Below are positions 16,096 through 25,122 of a stretch of 64,000 nt of DNA, piece by piece; positions within the stretch are counted from its first letter, which is position 1, and each line of letters starts with the position of its first letter. Below the pieces are notes generated by a model. That model had not been told where the DNA came from. It worked only from the letters and a program-made list of their open reading frames with translations, and made no database searches. The stretch is from Nodosilinea sp. FACHB-141 (GTDB lineage Bacteria; Cyanobacteriota; Cyanobacteriia; Phormidesmidales; Phormidesmidaceae), in contig NZ_JACJPP010000018.1 of assembly GCF_014696135.1 (NCBI RefSeq), forward strand, positions 124,001-188,000. The letters run 5' to 3'. A program made the position numbers and the translations under genes.

Positions 16096-17187
16096 CTAAG
16101 CATCGTTAGTCTGCTTGGGTAAGCGAAAGATATCAGAAAATATAGACTTAGGGTCAGGGCGACGCTCGTCGTCTGGTGAATCGTAGACCACCATTAATGC
16201 ATCGTCGTAGCCTAGGCAAGGCACCAATGTTAGACCCTCGGCATGATCAGTACCGATGATAAACGGTATATCAAATAGAACCTTGAGTCGACCAGATTCT
16301 TGGCCCCACAGTGTATCGTTGGTGTGCTCAAGCACGTCTTCAAGGCGAAACACCTGCATAGCACCCTCCACCTCCATAGTCGGGCCGGCCAACAGCAGCA
16401 TATCCCCTTCGTGCAAGCATAGTTCGCGAACGCCTTGGCCATTGAGGTCAAGAAAGTGCTTGCGATAGAGACAACCTCCCCCTAAATCTTTGAGCGTGAG
16501 CGTACCGGGCTCGGCATCTTCTACTTCAATTTCAAGAATAATTGCCCACCCGCGCAAAACAGGGCCGCGCAAACCTAAAAAGATTTTGTTGCCGCTAACG
16601 GCAATGCCTTCGACATCGAAGCCGTTGTCTTTTGAAGGCAACTGCATCTTTAAAAACAGCCCTAGGTGTTCGTCTTCGGCGAGGGCTTCTAGCAGCAAAT
16701 TGTGGCCGTTCACCTGCTTTAAGCTGGCTGCGGTGAGGGTATTGCCCTTGTTATCAGAAAGGGCATAGGTGTGCACAATTTCGCCATTGAGAATTGGTAG
16801 CCGAGCCAGCAGCGATCGGTTGGGATCATGCTCGATTTCGGAAAGTCGTTGAATGTCCTTGTGCTGCTTTTTGCCCTTAGCTTGGGGACGCTTAAAGCTG
16901 TGGGAGCCCACCACCCAAAGATAGCCATCGCAGTAGTCGAGGCCTTCAATATCGATTTCAGACTCGTTATCAGAGAGCTGAATAAAGTCTTGAAGGTGAA
17001 AGGTTTTGTGGTTGCCATAGACCCCATCGCCCATAGGGCTCAGCCGCTCCAGAGTAGTAAATTCATCGGAACCGAGCCAGAGATTACCATCTGGGGCGCG
17101 GGTCACAGCGGATAGCTCAGCTAGTAAACCTTCAGAGTCAGTTTGAAACTTAAGTAGAGCGCGACTGAGCAAGAATCCATTGGGCAT
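16096..17187 (-). CDS. DUF3616 domain-containing protein
   Basis: 363 residues, beta-rich, without a signal peptide. Recurrent strands such as FSAVTRAPDGNLWLGSDE-type, DIEGLDYCDGYLWVVGSHS, GFDVEGIAVSGNKIFLGLRGP and TDHAEGLTLV are consistent with a beta-propeller (DUF3616, related to SMP-30/phytase-like propellers). Function is unknown. The gene stands alone, convergent with the CHAD gene. Confidence 0.8.
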   Translation of the reverse strand: MPNGFLLSRALLKFQTDSEGLLAELSAVTRAPDGNLWLGSDEFTTLERLSPMGDGVYGNHKTFHLQDFIQLSDNESEIDIEGLDYCDGYLWVVGSHSFKRPQAKGKKQHKDIQRLSEIEHDPNRSLLARLPILNGEIVHTYALSDNKGNTLTAASLKQVNGHNLLLEALAEDEHLGLFLKMQLPSKDNGFDVEGIAVSGNKIFLGLRGPVLRGWAIILEIEVEDAEPGTLTLKDLGGGCLYRKHFLDLNGQGVRELCLHEGDMLLLAGPTMEVEGAMQVFRLEDVLEHTNDTLWGQESGRLKVLFDIPFIIGTDHAEGLTLVPCLGYDDALMVVYDSPDDERRPDPKSIFSDIFRLPKQTNDA

Positions 17188-17535
17188 GGTGACCTCAAAC
17201 GCCTTTTAAGACTACTACTTTATATAATTCGGCTGATGGCGCCCTCTTTCAAAGGAGAGGAATAGTTCTGCGTAGGGCTAACATTCTATACAGGGATAGA
17301 GGACTAAAAATTTATCTCTCCCGTAGGTTTGGGGAACATATTTTTTTGGGAGAGTATTTGAGCTGGCGATAGGTCACTTAGTGAAGGCATCTAAGCTGCA
17401 CGCTTAACAGCACGATGTCCTGTAACAATTGCTTCAAGGGCGCAGTGTGTTATCGTGCGCTCAGCTTCTTCCCCCATTCTCGTCAGGTTCAGATCTCAAG
17501 CTTGCCCCCTAACCGCTTTAACCTTTTCCCTCCCC
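17188..17535. other. Intergenic region, about 350 bp
   Basis: This divergent region between the DUF3616 and DedA genes probably contains both promoters. An open frame extends the DedA reading frame back to 17455, but the residues are not membrane-like and no ribosome site supports it. No other element was seen. Confidence 0.5.
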
Positions 17536-18144
17536 ATGTTCAACTGGATCACGACCTGGATTGAGTCTCTTGGCTATGTCGGCATCTTTGGCCTGATGGT
17601 GCTTGAGCATCTGTTTCCGCCCATTCCCTCAGAGTTGGTAATGCCGCTGGCAGGGTTTGTCAGCCGCGACAGCTCTGACATGAACCTGGTCGGAGTGATC
17701 TTGGCGGGGTCCCTCGGCTCGCTAATTGGGGCGTCAGCTTGGTATGTGTTGGGTCGGCTAATTAGCCATGAGCAAATGATGGGCTGGGTGAGACGCTACG
17801 GCCGCTGGCTAACGCTCAAGCCTAAAGACATTGAAAAGGCGATGGATTTTTTTCAGAAGAGTGGCGGCAGCTGGATAGTAGGGGTCGGCCGCATGGTACC
17901 TGGGGTGCGCACCTATGTGTCGGTACCAGCAGGGCTGAGCCACATGCCGCTGCTGCCCTACCTGGGCTACTCTGCCCTGGGCACCCTGCTGTGGACAGGG
18001 GCACTGGCAGCGGCAGGCTACATTTTGGGCGCTCAGTTTGAGCGGGTGCAGGTGTGGCTGGGCCCAGTTAGCAAAATTGTGCTGATTAGCTGTGCGATCG
18101 CTTTTGTTGTCTGGGTTGCCGATCGCCGTCGTCGCCAGGTTTAG
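17536..18144 (+). CDS. DedA family membrane protein
   Basis: 202 residues starting MFNWITTWIESLGYVGIFGL. The family motifs are visible: E-x-x-x-P-P-I-P-S-E near residues 25-34, and the GRMVPGVRTYVSVPAGLSHM segment near 117-136 (the conserved G-R-x-x-P-x-x-R). DedA proteins are undecaprenyl-phosphate or phospholipid flippases and support envelope and proton-motive-force homeostasis. The upstream extension to 17455 was rejected because it would put a polar stretch before the usual start. Confidence 0.9.
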   Translation: MFNWITTWIESLGYVGIFGLMVLEHLFPPIPSELVMPLAGFVSRDSSDMNLVGVILAGSLGSLIGASAWYVLGRLISHEQMMGWVRRYGRWLTLKPKDIEKAMDFFQKSGGSWIVGVGRMVPGVRTYVSVPAGLSHMPLLPYLGYSALGTLLWTGALAAAGYILGAQFERVQVWLGPVSKIVLISCAIAFVVWVADRRRRQV

Positions 18145-18219
18145 TCTTCTATTGAGACTTTTGACGAAAAATTCTGTTAGTTGATTTAATTGAGGCATTT
18201 TGGCAAGCGGAACCCTCTA

Positions 18220-18240
18220 GGGCATTGCAGTGCAATGCCC
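18220..18240. repeat. 21-bp palindromic repeat
   Basis: GGGCATTGCA and TGCAATGCCC flank a single central base, followed by CCTACG. It is of the same general type as the palindrome at 3226-3253 and lies between the convergent DedA and AstE-like genes. Confidence 0.7.
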
Positions 18241-18355
18241 CTACGTCGAACCTGTCCTGACCCGATGGACGTTTGCAGTAGTATAAAAGCCACCACCAGA
18301 TCAACTCCACCCGGCTGAATTAGGGGTTCACCAAACCGAATTTGGTATCAGTACC

Positions 18356-19426
18356 CTAGTTTTCGACCTCACTGCGGCTATAGAGAATCTGCACCACGCG
18401 TGAACCGGGTTCGCAGAGGGCATCGCGGGCGACTACGGCAATTTCGCCAACTACGCTGGCCCGATACTCGGCCACCACATCGCCAAAGGCATTGCGCTGG
18501 ATCGCTATTGGTTGGTCAGGGATGACGCGATCGCGCAGATCTACCAGCAGCTCCAAAAAGCCGCCCGTGGTGGCGCGAATTGTCTCTAGAGCATCGCCAT
18601 AGACCGTGCCCACCTCGGCGGCGGTGCGCCCCAGGGGACCATCGCTCAGGCCATAGTGCTTGAGCACGTTGCAAGTGCCCTCCACCGCCCGGGCAATTTT
18701 GCTGGCGTCGAACCGTCTGGGGCCACCAATTTCCACCGTCAGAGCCGGAATGCCCGACGCCACCAGGGCGGTTTCTAGGGTGCCGACCAACCCCGGATCA
18801 TTTTGAATCTGCTCGGCTGGAAACAGTTCTGCCATTTGCCGCACCGTGGGTTGCCGCAGGTCGGCAAACAGAAATAGGGTAAAATCGCTGCCGGTTGTCA
18901 CCGTGTGGTAGTCGATCACCATATCGACGTTGGTGATCAAAAGGCGATTCCACAGCAGCCCGGCGTGGCGGGTGGCAGCGTTGACGCCGGTTTCATCGCC
19001 GGGCCAAACCCGGTTCATATCCACCTGGGAGCCGCCACCCTGGGCCGTCAGCCAATGCGATCGCGTATACTCCACCGCCGGGCGCGACACCCCCAGCACC
19101 GCCACCACGCTGCCTGCCATCGCTGTGGGGTCGAGCTGGGCCATCACCCGCTGCGCCGCATCGATGCCGCTCACCTCATCTCCATGGATGCCCGCCACCA
19201 GACCGACGCAAGGACCAGGGCGATCGCCCTTGGCGACCAGCACCGGCACATACCAGTGCTGGCCCGTCGCCATCTGCACTCCCTCAAAGAAAAACCGATG
19301 GCTGTGCCCTGGAGCCAGGTCGCCCACGCCCAGGTGGCTGATCACCGGCACCCCCTGGAGAATGTCGCCGGTATAGATGGTCTTAGCAACGTCAGAGACG
19401 GAACCTGGGTTAATGAGAGTCGTCAT
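18356..19426 (-). CDS. Succinylglutamate desuccinylase/aspartoacylase (AstE/AspA) family protein
   Basis: 356 residues of the M14-like zinc carboxypeptidase fold. Zinc ligands are visible as HGDE (His81, Glu84) and His174 in DYHTVTTGSD, and the catalytic Glu lies in LTVEIGG. A C-terminal barrel-sandwich part contains a lipoyl/biotin-like strand set. Family members remove acyl groups from N-acyl amino acids. It is the last gene of a putative operon after cyanophycinase and the decayed nhaC. That placement suggests handling of an arginine- or aspartate-derived compound, which is inference only. Confidence 0.85.
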   Translation of the reverse strand: MTTLINPGSVSDVAKTIYTGDILQGVPVISHLGVGDLAPGHSHRFFFEGVQMATGQHWYVPVLVAKGDRPGPCVGLVAGIHGDEVSGIDAAQRVMAQLDPTAMAGSVVAVLGVSRPAVEYTRSHWLTAQGGGSQVDMNRVWPGDETGVNAATRHAGLLWNRLLITNVDMVIDYHTVTTGSDFTLFLFADLRQPTVRQMAELFPAEQIQNDPGLVGTLETALVASGIPALTVEIGGPRRFDASKIARAVEGTCNVLKHYGLSDGPLGRTAAEVGTVYGDALETIRATTGGFLELLVDLRDRVIPDQPIAIQRNAFGDVVAEYRASVVGEIAVVARDALCEPGSRVVQILYSRSEVEN

Positions 19427-19476
19427 AGTGGCTTAGCGGAGTTTATGGACACCAGCGGTTGCGTAACTGCCCTAGC

Positions 19477-20082
19477 CTAAAGCGCCTCGGCGGCAGAGCC
19501 AAAGGCGGTGAGCAGCTTATCAATTTTGAAGCCCGTAATGCCGTAGAGCAGCGACAGAATGGGGCTGGCGATGTTAAAAACCGCAAAGGGAAAACACAGA
19601 AATGTAGAGACTTCCAGCGTTACCGCCATGAACGCACTGCAAGAATTCCACGTCAGGGCTGAGGTAGCAGTACCCGCATCGGCGGTCAGACACGACAGAT
19701 TTTGGGGCTGCGACCCTCGTTGAAACTCGATCCGAGACACGTGGAGGGGCAGCACCAGGGCAGTGTACTGGTCACCCGCAAATAGCTTGCCCTGGGGGCG
19801 CGCCCGCAGCAGCACTGGGTTAATCAGCTTGGTCAGCATGCCAAACTTTTCCATGATGGCGCCAAAAGTCATGGCCCCAATCATAGTCCACAGGGTGTAG
19901 AGCATGCTGTCTATGCCGTCACAAGAAATCAGGCGATCGCCATGGCAGTGCCAGAGGCTCCGCTAAGCCTGCGCTGGGCCATCAATGGCTGCCAGCCCAA
20001 GGAGAGTAACCGCTCCGCCCATCAGTACGACCGTAGGAAGGAGGGGACGCGGGGCGCGCGAACTGCCAGAGGGCTGGGTCAT
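19477..20082 (-). pseudogene. nhaC: Decayed NhaC-family antiporter gene
   Basis: Reading from an ATG at 20082 gives an NhaC-like N-terminus (MTQPSGSSRAPRPLLPTVVL followed by a hydrophobic helix), then an in-frame TAG at 19963-19965 (codon 40). The same frame continues after the stop with SMLYTLWTMIGAMTFGAIME, and further on LTWNSCSAFMAVTLEV and LYGITGFKI, which match the C-terminal part of NhaC antiporters. Only about 200 codons remain against ~450-500 in intact genes, so a large internal segment is deleted as well as the stop being gained. It starts 15 bp after cyanophycinase. NhaC proteins exchange Na+ for H+ or for small organic acids and amino acids. Confidence 0.8.
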
Positions 20083-20097
20083 AAATGGTTTGAATAA

Positions 20098-20901
20098 CTA
20101 CACAATCGGGGTGTGGGTCTTGAGGTTGTAACGGTAGCCATGGGGCAAAATGTGCAGCTTGACATCGCATAGGGCAATGGGTTCATCCTTGAGCAACCCT
20201 TCCAGGTTGTTGTGGGTGGCGGTGGTTTCATCGACCACGGTGATGGTGCCTGCCCCCACGACTTGAAACTCATCGCCAGTGACGATGATAGCCGTGTTCT
20301 CATCGATGCCCAAGCCGAGGACAGCGGGTTGGAGCACCAGGGCCGCCAGCAGCCGACCTAGTCTTCCCCGCTGAGCAAAGTGCTGGTCGACCACAATACC
20401 GGGCAAGAACCCCATGCCTGGGCCCATTTCTACCGCACCGACGCTGGGGTTTGAGACCGAATCGCCCTCTATAATCATCTCGTCGGGCATCATGGCGGCC
20501 CCGGCGCTGGTGCCGCCAATCACGGCCCCTTCCTGACGGCGTTGCTGAATTGCGTCGTTGAGGGGGGTGCCTTTGATATATTCAACGATGCGAGATTGAT
20601 CACCACCGGTAAAGAAGATGCCGGTAGCCCCTTTGATTTTTTCTAAATTGTCCTCGCGTTCAGAATCTTCTCGGCGGTCGGTGTGTACCACATCGACTCG
20701 CTTGGCCCCCAGCCGCTCAAACACGCGAGTGTAATCATCGCCCACTTCGTCGGGCAGGCTAGTGGCAGCCGTCATCACGGCAATCTCGGCATCGACCCCA
20801 CCAGCGGCTCGGACAAATTCTCGCAGGACGACGCAGTCGCCTTCTTTATCCTCCGCGCCGCCAATAATGACCAGTGCGCCTAGCTGTTGTTCGGTACCCA
20901 T
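20098..20901 (-). CDS. cphB: Cyanophycinase
   Basis: 267 residues, the usual size. It is a serine hydrolase of the peptidase S51 group with the nucleophile in GGTSAGAAMM, an FTGGDQSRI loop, and GMGFLPGIVVDQHF near the active site. It cleaves the storage polymer cyanophycin (poly-aspartate with arginine side chains) into beta-Asp-Arg dipeptides in the cytoplasm. Cyanophycin synthetase and isoaspartyl dipeptidase are not in the window. The gene leads an apparent operon with the nhaC pseudogene and the AstE-like gene. AAGGAGAATCACC precedes the ATG, a good ribosome site. Confidence 0.93.
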   Translation of the reverse strand: MGTEQQLGALVIIGGAEDKEGDCVVLREFVRAAGGVDAEIAVMTAATSLPDEVGDDYTRVFERLGAKRVDVVHTDRREDSEREDNLEKIKGATGIFFTGGDQSRIVEYIKGTPLNDAIQQRRQEGAVIGGTSAGAAMMPDEMIIEGDSVSNPSVGAVEMGPGMGFLPGIVVDQHFAQRGRLGRLLAALVLQPAVLGLGIDENTAIIVTGDEFQVVGAGTITVVDETTATHNNLEGLLKDEPIALCDVKLHILPHGYRYNLKTHTPIV

Positions 20902-21127
20902 GGTGATTCTCCTTAAGGTGTCTGTTGTTACAGAATCCCAGCATCCCAGATCGACGGGCTGGTCGTGCTATATCCACCGGCTGAGACCTGCGGTCAAATG
21001 CTGACAAAAGCAGCGTTTGACAGGCTGAGAAAGGAGAGCTTGAGCGATCGCGTCCTCCCCAGCCACCATCCCAAATAGGCACTAGCCCCTAAAATCAAGG
21101 GTGTCAAATCACCTCTGAGGATGAGTT

Positions 21128-21493
21128 GTGGCCCACAAGCGACTAATTATTGAAATGGGTATGGGCGTCGATCAGCACGGCCAAGACCCCACCGTGGCGG
21201 CAGCGCGAGCAGTGCGCAATGCGATCGCCCACAACGCCCTTCCCGGCGTCTGGGAAGTCGCCGGCCTCAGCCACCCCAACGAAATGCTGGTCGAAGTGCA
21301 GGTCGCCGTCCCCTTTCCCGATCAGGTGCGGCAAGATGAGGTGCTAGCGGTGCTGCCCTTTGGCCAAAAGACCCTAGTGCTCAAGGAAGGCGGCATGGTA
21401 GTAGCCGGACGCGCCATCCCTGAGCTAGACGATAAGAACGACGATATGTATGTAGCGATCGCCGCCGTTACCGTCTCGATTCCCGGTGAGTGA
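21128..21493 (+). CDS. Lin0512 family protein
   Basis: 121 residues starting with GTG (preceded by CTCTGAGG at a suitable distance). The features HKRLIIEMGMGVDQHGQDPT, AVRNAIAHNALPGVWEVAGL and the repeated VAVPFP strand match the Lin0512 family, related to the ring-opening amidohydrolase subunit fold. No enzymatic role is established. It is divergent from cyanophycinase across a 226-bp spacer, and its function in nitrogen metabolism is not shown. Confidence 0.82.
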   Translation: MAHKRLIIEMGMGVDQHGQDPTVAAARAVRNAIAHNALPGVWEVAGLSHPNEMLVEVQVAVPFPDQVRQDEVLAVLPFGQKTLVLKEGGMVVAGRAIPELDDKNDDMYVAIAAVTVSIPGE

Positions 21494-21612
21494 GGGAGTA
21501 GGGGAGTAGGCAGGTAGGCGAGTGAATAAGTAGGCAAGTAAGAGAGTGGGAAGTAATGCATCTCGATCACACCGTTACCCCATTACTCCATCACTCCTCA
21601 CTTCCCATTCAC
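21494..21612. repeat. Low-complexity inverted repeat (GGGAGTAGG / CCTACTCCC type)
   Basis: A G/A-rich left arm (GTGAGGGAGTAGGGGAGTAG and variants) is complemented by a C/T-rich right arm (ATTACTCCATCACTCC, TTCCCATTCACTCCCTACC). It lies between convergent genes and resembles the block at 53111-53225. Confidence 0.65.
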
Positions 21613-21615
21613 TCC

Positions 21616-22683
21616 CTACCTCAACCTCGCCCCCCGATACCTCATTTCCTTCTTCATTGCGTTCTGCTGAGCAAAGTTAGGCATATCCCCCTGGTGGCCC
21701 ATCAAAATAATCGAGTCGCCCAGGGCCAGATAGGTAGCCCGGCTGGGGTGAATGATCACCTCACCATCGGCTCGGCGCAGGGCCACGGTAATAAATGTGC
21801 CCTGGCCCTTGACCTCGATGTCGCCGATGGTGCCGCCAATTAGCGGTGAGGCGGCATCAATCACCAGCTCATTCAGCTGAATATCTAGCTCCGCCAAAAA
21901 CTCATTGAGCCCGTGCTGGCCATCGGTCTGCGCCAAAAAGTCCACCGCTGACGGGTGACTAATCAGATGGGCCATGCGCAGGGCGCTAATGCTGGCGGGC
22001 AGCACCACGTGGTCGGCTCCCGCCAGCCGCAGCTTTTTCTCGGTGGAGGGCATTTCACCCCGAGCCAAAATCATCAGGTCTGGGTTCATCTCTCGCGCCG
22101 TGAGGGTAATGAATACGTTGGCAGCGTCGTTGGGCAGCACCGTCGCCAGCGACTTGGCCCGGAGAATGCCCGCTGCCTCCAGGGCGGCTTCGTCGGTGGC
22201 ATTTCCCTGATAAATTAAATAGCCCTGCTCCTTGGCCAAGGCCACTCGTTCCAAATCGTTGTCAATAATGATGAACGGCTGGCGATCGCGCTTTAGCTTG
22301 CGGGCCACCAGCTGGCCAATGCGACCAAAGCCACAGATAATCACGTGGTCTTCCAGGCTGGCAATCTCGTTAGTCATGCGTTTTACATTCAGGGCTCGAT
22401 GAATTTCCCCTTCGGTGATCATCTGCACGAAGCCCGACACAATGTAGGCCACCGACAGCGCTCCCGCGATAATCACAAAAATCGTAAATACCTTGAGCGG
22501 CGGCGAGGTCAGGGGCTGCACTTCCCCATAGCCCACCCCAAAGATGGTGATCACTACCATATAGATGGCGTCGAGGAAATTCCAACCCGCCACCATGTAG
22601 CCAATTACCGCCGTCACCACCGTCAGCGAGAAGAAGATAATCCCCGTGACAATCCGCCGAAACGAGCTATTTAGCATCAACAC
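21616..22683 (-). CDS. Two-helix potassium channel with RCK (TrkA-N/TrkA-C) domains
   Basis: 355 residues. Two membrane helices (~10-32 and ~62-88) bracket a pore loop with the filter GVGYGE (49-54). A Rossmann RCK domain follows, with GFGRIG (118-123) for NAD(H) or nucleotide binding, then a TrkA-C domain (~260-340). Most K+ channels have TVGYG(D), and the Glu ending is an allowed variant. It should conduct K+ across the plasma or thylakoid membrane under ligand control. It stands alone and is convergent with the Lin0512 gene. Confidence 0.87.
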   Translation of the reverse strand: MLMLNSSFRRIVTGIIFFSLTVVTAVIGYMVAGWNFLDAIYMVVITIFGVGYGEVQPLTSPPLKVFTIFVIIAGALSVAYIVSGFVQMITEGEIHRALNVKRMTNEIASLEDHVIICGFGRIGQLVARKLKRDRQPFIIIDNDLERVALAKEQGYLIYQGNATDEAALEAAGILRAKSLATVLPNDAANVFITLTAREMNPDLMILARGEMPSTEKKLRLAGADHVVLPASISALRMAHLISHPSAVDFLAQTDGQHGLNEFLAELDIQLNELVIDAASPLIGGTIGDIEVKGQGTFITVALRRADGEVIIHPSRATYLALGDSIILMGHQGDMPNFAQQNAMKKEMRYRGARLR

Positions 22684-22968
22684 CTCAGACAGGGCTCAGG
22701 CCTCGACAGAAATCGGCTCAGTCCTCAAATAAAGGCTATGGTAATTGACAGCCTGCCCCTCAAAGAGTGCGGCACATAGCAAATTGAGATACACTATAAA
22801 GCAAACTCATAATGACTTCGACTAAACCCATTACTTACTAAAATGTTTGCCGTCTCAATGACGGCTTTATGGGCTTTGGGGCGTTGGCAAAGCCTCTCCT
22901 AAGGAGAATCGCCCGGCCCGGTCAGTTTTATCGTTTTTGTCCCTCCTACCTCCATTGATTCTGCGACT

Positions 22969-25053
22969 ATGACAGCTACCGTTTTGCAAAACCCCCTCCT
23001 AATTGGTGCCGGTCTACCTCCCTTCGACAGCATCGACACAGCCCACATCGTGCCGGGCATCACCACCCTCATTGACGACCTCACTACCGCTCTAGAAACA
23101 CTAGAAACCCAAGTTACCCCCACTTGGGACGGCCTGGTTGAGCCCCTCACCCGCATTGAAGAGCGCCTGGGCTGGAGCTGGGGCATTGTTGGCCATCTGA
23201 TGGGTGTAAAAAACAGCCCTGAGCTGCGCGCTGCCTACGAAGAAGTGCAGCCGCCCTTGGTGCAGTTCGCCACCCGTCTTGGCCAGAGCAAGCCCATTTA
23301 CGAAGCTTTCAAACAGCTTCGCGCCAGCGACCAGTGGGCCAGCTTCGACCCAGCCCAGCAGCGCATTGTCGAGTCCTCAATTCGTGAGGCTGAGCTGTCA
23401 GGGGTAGGCCTAGAGGGGGCCGAAAAAGACCGCTTTAACGAGATTCAGCAGAGTCTGGCCGAACTGACCAACAAGTTCTCCAACAACGTGCTCGACGCCA
23501 CTAAGGCCTTTAGCCTCACCCTCACCACCGCTGAAGAAATCGACGGGTTGCCCCCCAGCCTGCTAGCCCAAGCCGCTCAAGCCGCCCGCGACGCCGGCGA
23601 AGAAAACGCCAACGCCGCTGCTGGCCCCTGGCGAATCACGCTGGATTACCCCAGCTTTGGCCCGTTCATGCAGCACAGCCGCCGCCGCGACCTGCGCGAG
23701 CAGCTCTATCGCGCCTTTGTCACCCGCGCCTCTGAGGGCGATCTCGACAACAGCCCCAACATCGAGAAAATTCTCGAGCTGCGCCACGAAATGGCCAACC
23801 TGCTGGGCTACGCCACCTATGCCGACCTCAGCTTGGCCCGCAAAATGGCCCCCTCTGTGGAGGCGATCGAAAAGCTGATGGGTGAGCTGCGGGTGGCCAG
23901 CTACGACACCGCCGTCAAGGAGCTGGAAGAACTCAAAGCCTTTGCTCAATCGAAGGGAGCGGCCGAGGCCGACAGCCTCACCCACTGGGACACCGCCTTT
24001 TGGGCCGAGCGCATCCGCGAAGAAAAGTACGGCCTCAATGATGAAGAGCTGCGCCCCTACTTCCCGCTGCCCCAGGTGCTCGACGGTCTGTTTGCCCTAG
24101 CCCACCGCATTTTTGATGTCACCATTGCCCCTGCCGATGGCGAAGCCCCGGTATGGCACCCCGACGTACGCTATTTCCAGGTGCTGAATAGCAGCGGCGA
24201 CCCGATCGCCCACTTCTACCTCGACCCCTACAGCCGCCCTGCCGAAAAGCGCGGCGGTGCCTGGATGGATGACTGCATCAACCGGGGCAAGATCAACGAC
24301 CAAGTACGGCTGCCCGTGGCCTACCTGGTGTGCAACCAGGCTCCCCCAGTGGACGGCAAACCCAGCCTAATGACCTTCCGCGACGTGGAAACCCTGTTCC
24401 ATGAGTTCGGTCACGGCCTTCAGCACATGCTGACCAAGGTTGATTTCACCGGAGCCGCAGGCATTAGCAATGTGGAGTGGGACGCCGTCGAGCTGCCCAG
24501 CCAGTTTATGGAGAACTGGTGCTACCACCGCGATACCCTGCTCACCCTGGCCCGCCACGTCGATACCGGTGCGCCTCTGCCCGAAGATCTGTATCAGAAG
24601 ATCGTCGCTGCCCGCACCTTTATGACCGGCAGCGCCATTCTGCGCCAGGTGCGGTTTGGCTGGACTGACATTGAGCTGCACCATCGCTACCGCCCCGGCA
24701 GCGGCGAAACGGTGACTACCGTCAGCCAGCGGATTGCTGAGCAGTCCTCCATTCTCAAGCCCCTGCCCGAGGATGCTTTTCTCTGCGCCTTTACCCACAT
24801 TTTTGCCGGGGGCTACGCGGCAGGCTACTACAGCTACTTCTGGGCCGAGGTGCTGAGCGCCGACGCCTTCGCCGCCTTTGAAGAAGCGGGGCTAAACAAC
24901 GAGGGCGCGATCGCCGCCACCGGTCGCCGCTTCCGCGATACCGTACTCGCCCTAGGCGGTAGCCGTCATCCGATGGAAGTGTTCAAGGCCTTCCGAGGCC
25001 GTGAACCCAGCACCCAAGCGCTGCTCCGCCACCGCGGTCTAGTAGCCGCTTAG
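22969..25053 (+). CDS. prlC: M3 family metallopeptidase (oligopeptidase A type)
   Basis: 694 residues, full length for oligopeptidase A. The zinc site HEFGH begins at residue 478 within LFHEFGHGLQHML, and a Glu ligand lies downstream. It degrades oligopeptides, including cleaved signal peptides, in the cytoplasm. No signal peptide is present. The start ATG follows a spacer without strong Shine-Dalgarno. It ends at a strong bidirectional terminator shared with the convergent SulP gene. Confidence 0.93.
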   Translation: MTATVLQNPLLIGAGLPPFDSIDTAHIVPGITTLIDDLTTALETLETQVTPTWDGLVEPLTRIEERLGWSWGIVGHLMGVKNSPELRAAYEEVQPPLVQFATRLGQSKPIYEAFKQLRASDQWASFDPAQQRIVESSIREAELSGVGLEGAEKDRFNEIQQSLAELTNKFSNNVLDATKAFSLTLTTAEEIDGLPPSLLAQAAQAARDAGEENANAAAGPWRITLDYPSFGPFMQHSRRRDLREQLYRAFVTRASEGDLDNSPNIEKILELRHEMANLLGYATYADLSLARKMAPSVEAIEKLMGELRVASYDTAVKELEELKAFAQSKGAAEADSLTHWDTAFWAERIREEKYGLNDEELRPYFPLPQVLDGLFALAHRIFDVTIAPADGEAPVWHPDVRYFQVLNSSGDPIAHFYLDPYSRPAEKRGGAWMDDCINRGKINDQVRLPVAYLVCNQAPPVDGKPSLMTFRDVETLFHEFGHGLQHMLTKVDFTGAAGISNVEWDAVELPSQFMENWCYHRDTLLTLARHVDTGAPLPEDLYQKIVAARTFMTGSAILRQVRFGWTDIELHHRYRPGSGETVTTVSQRIAEQSSILKPLPEDAFLCAFTHIFAGGYAAGYYSYFWAEVLSADAFAAFEEAGLNNEGAIAATGRRFRDTVLALGGSRHPMEVFKAFRGREPSTQALLRHRGLVAA

Positions 25054-25079
25054 GGACTACCGCTCGATCCGATCGAAAG

Positions 25080-25117
25080 AAAAGAACCCAGGGTTGGCAA
25101 AAACCCTGGGTTCTTTT
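25080..25117. terminator. Bidirectional Rho-independent terminator
   Basis: A perfect 16-bp stem (AAAAGAACCCAGGGTT and its complement) around a GGCAAA loop. An A-run on one side and a T-run on the other serve both the prlC and SulP transcripts. Confidence 0.9.
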
Positions 25118-25122
25118 CGGGT

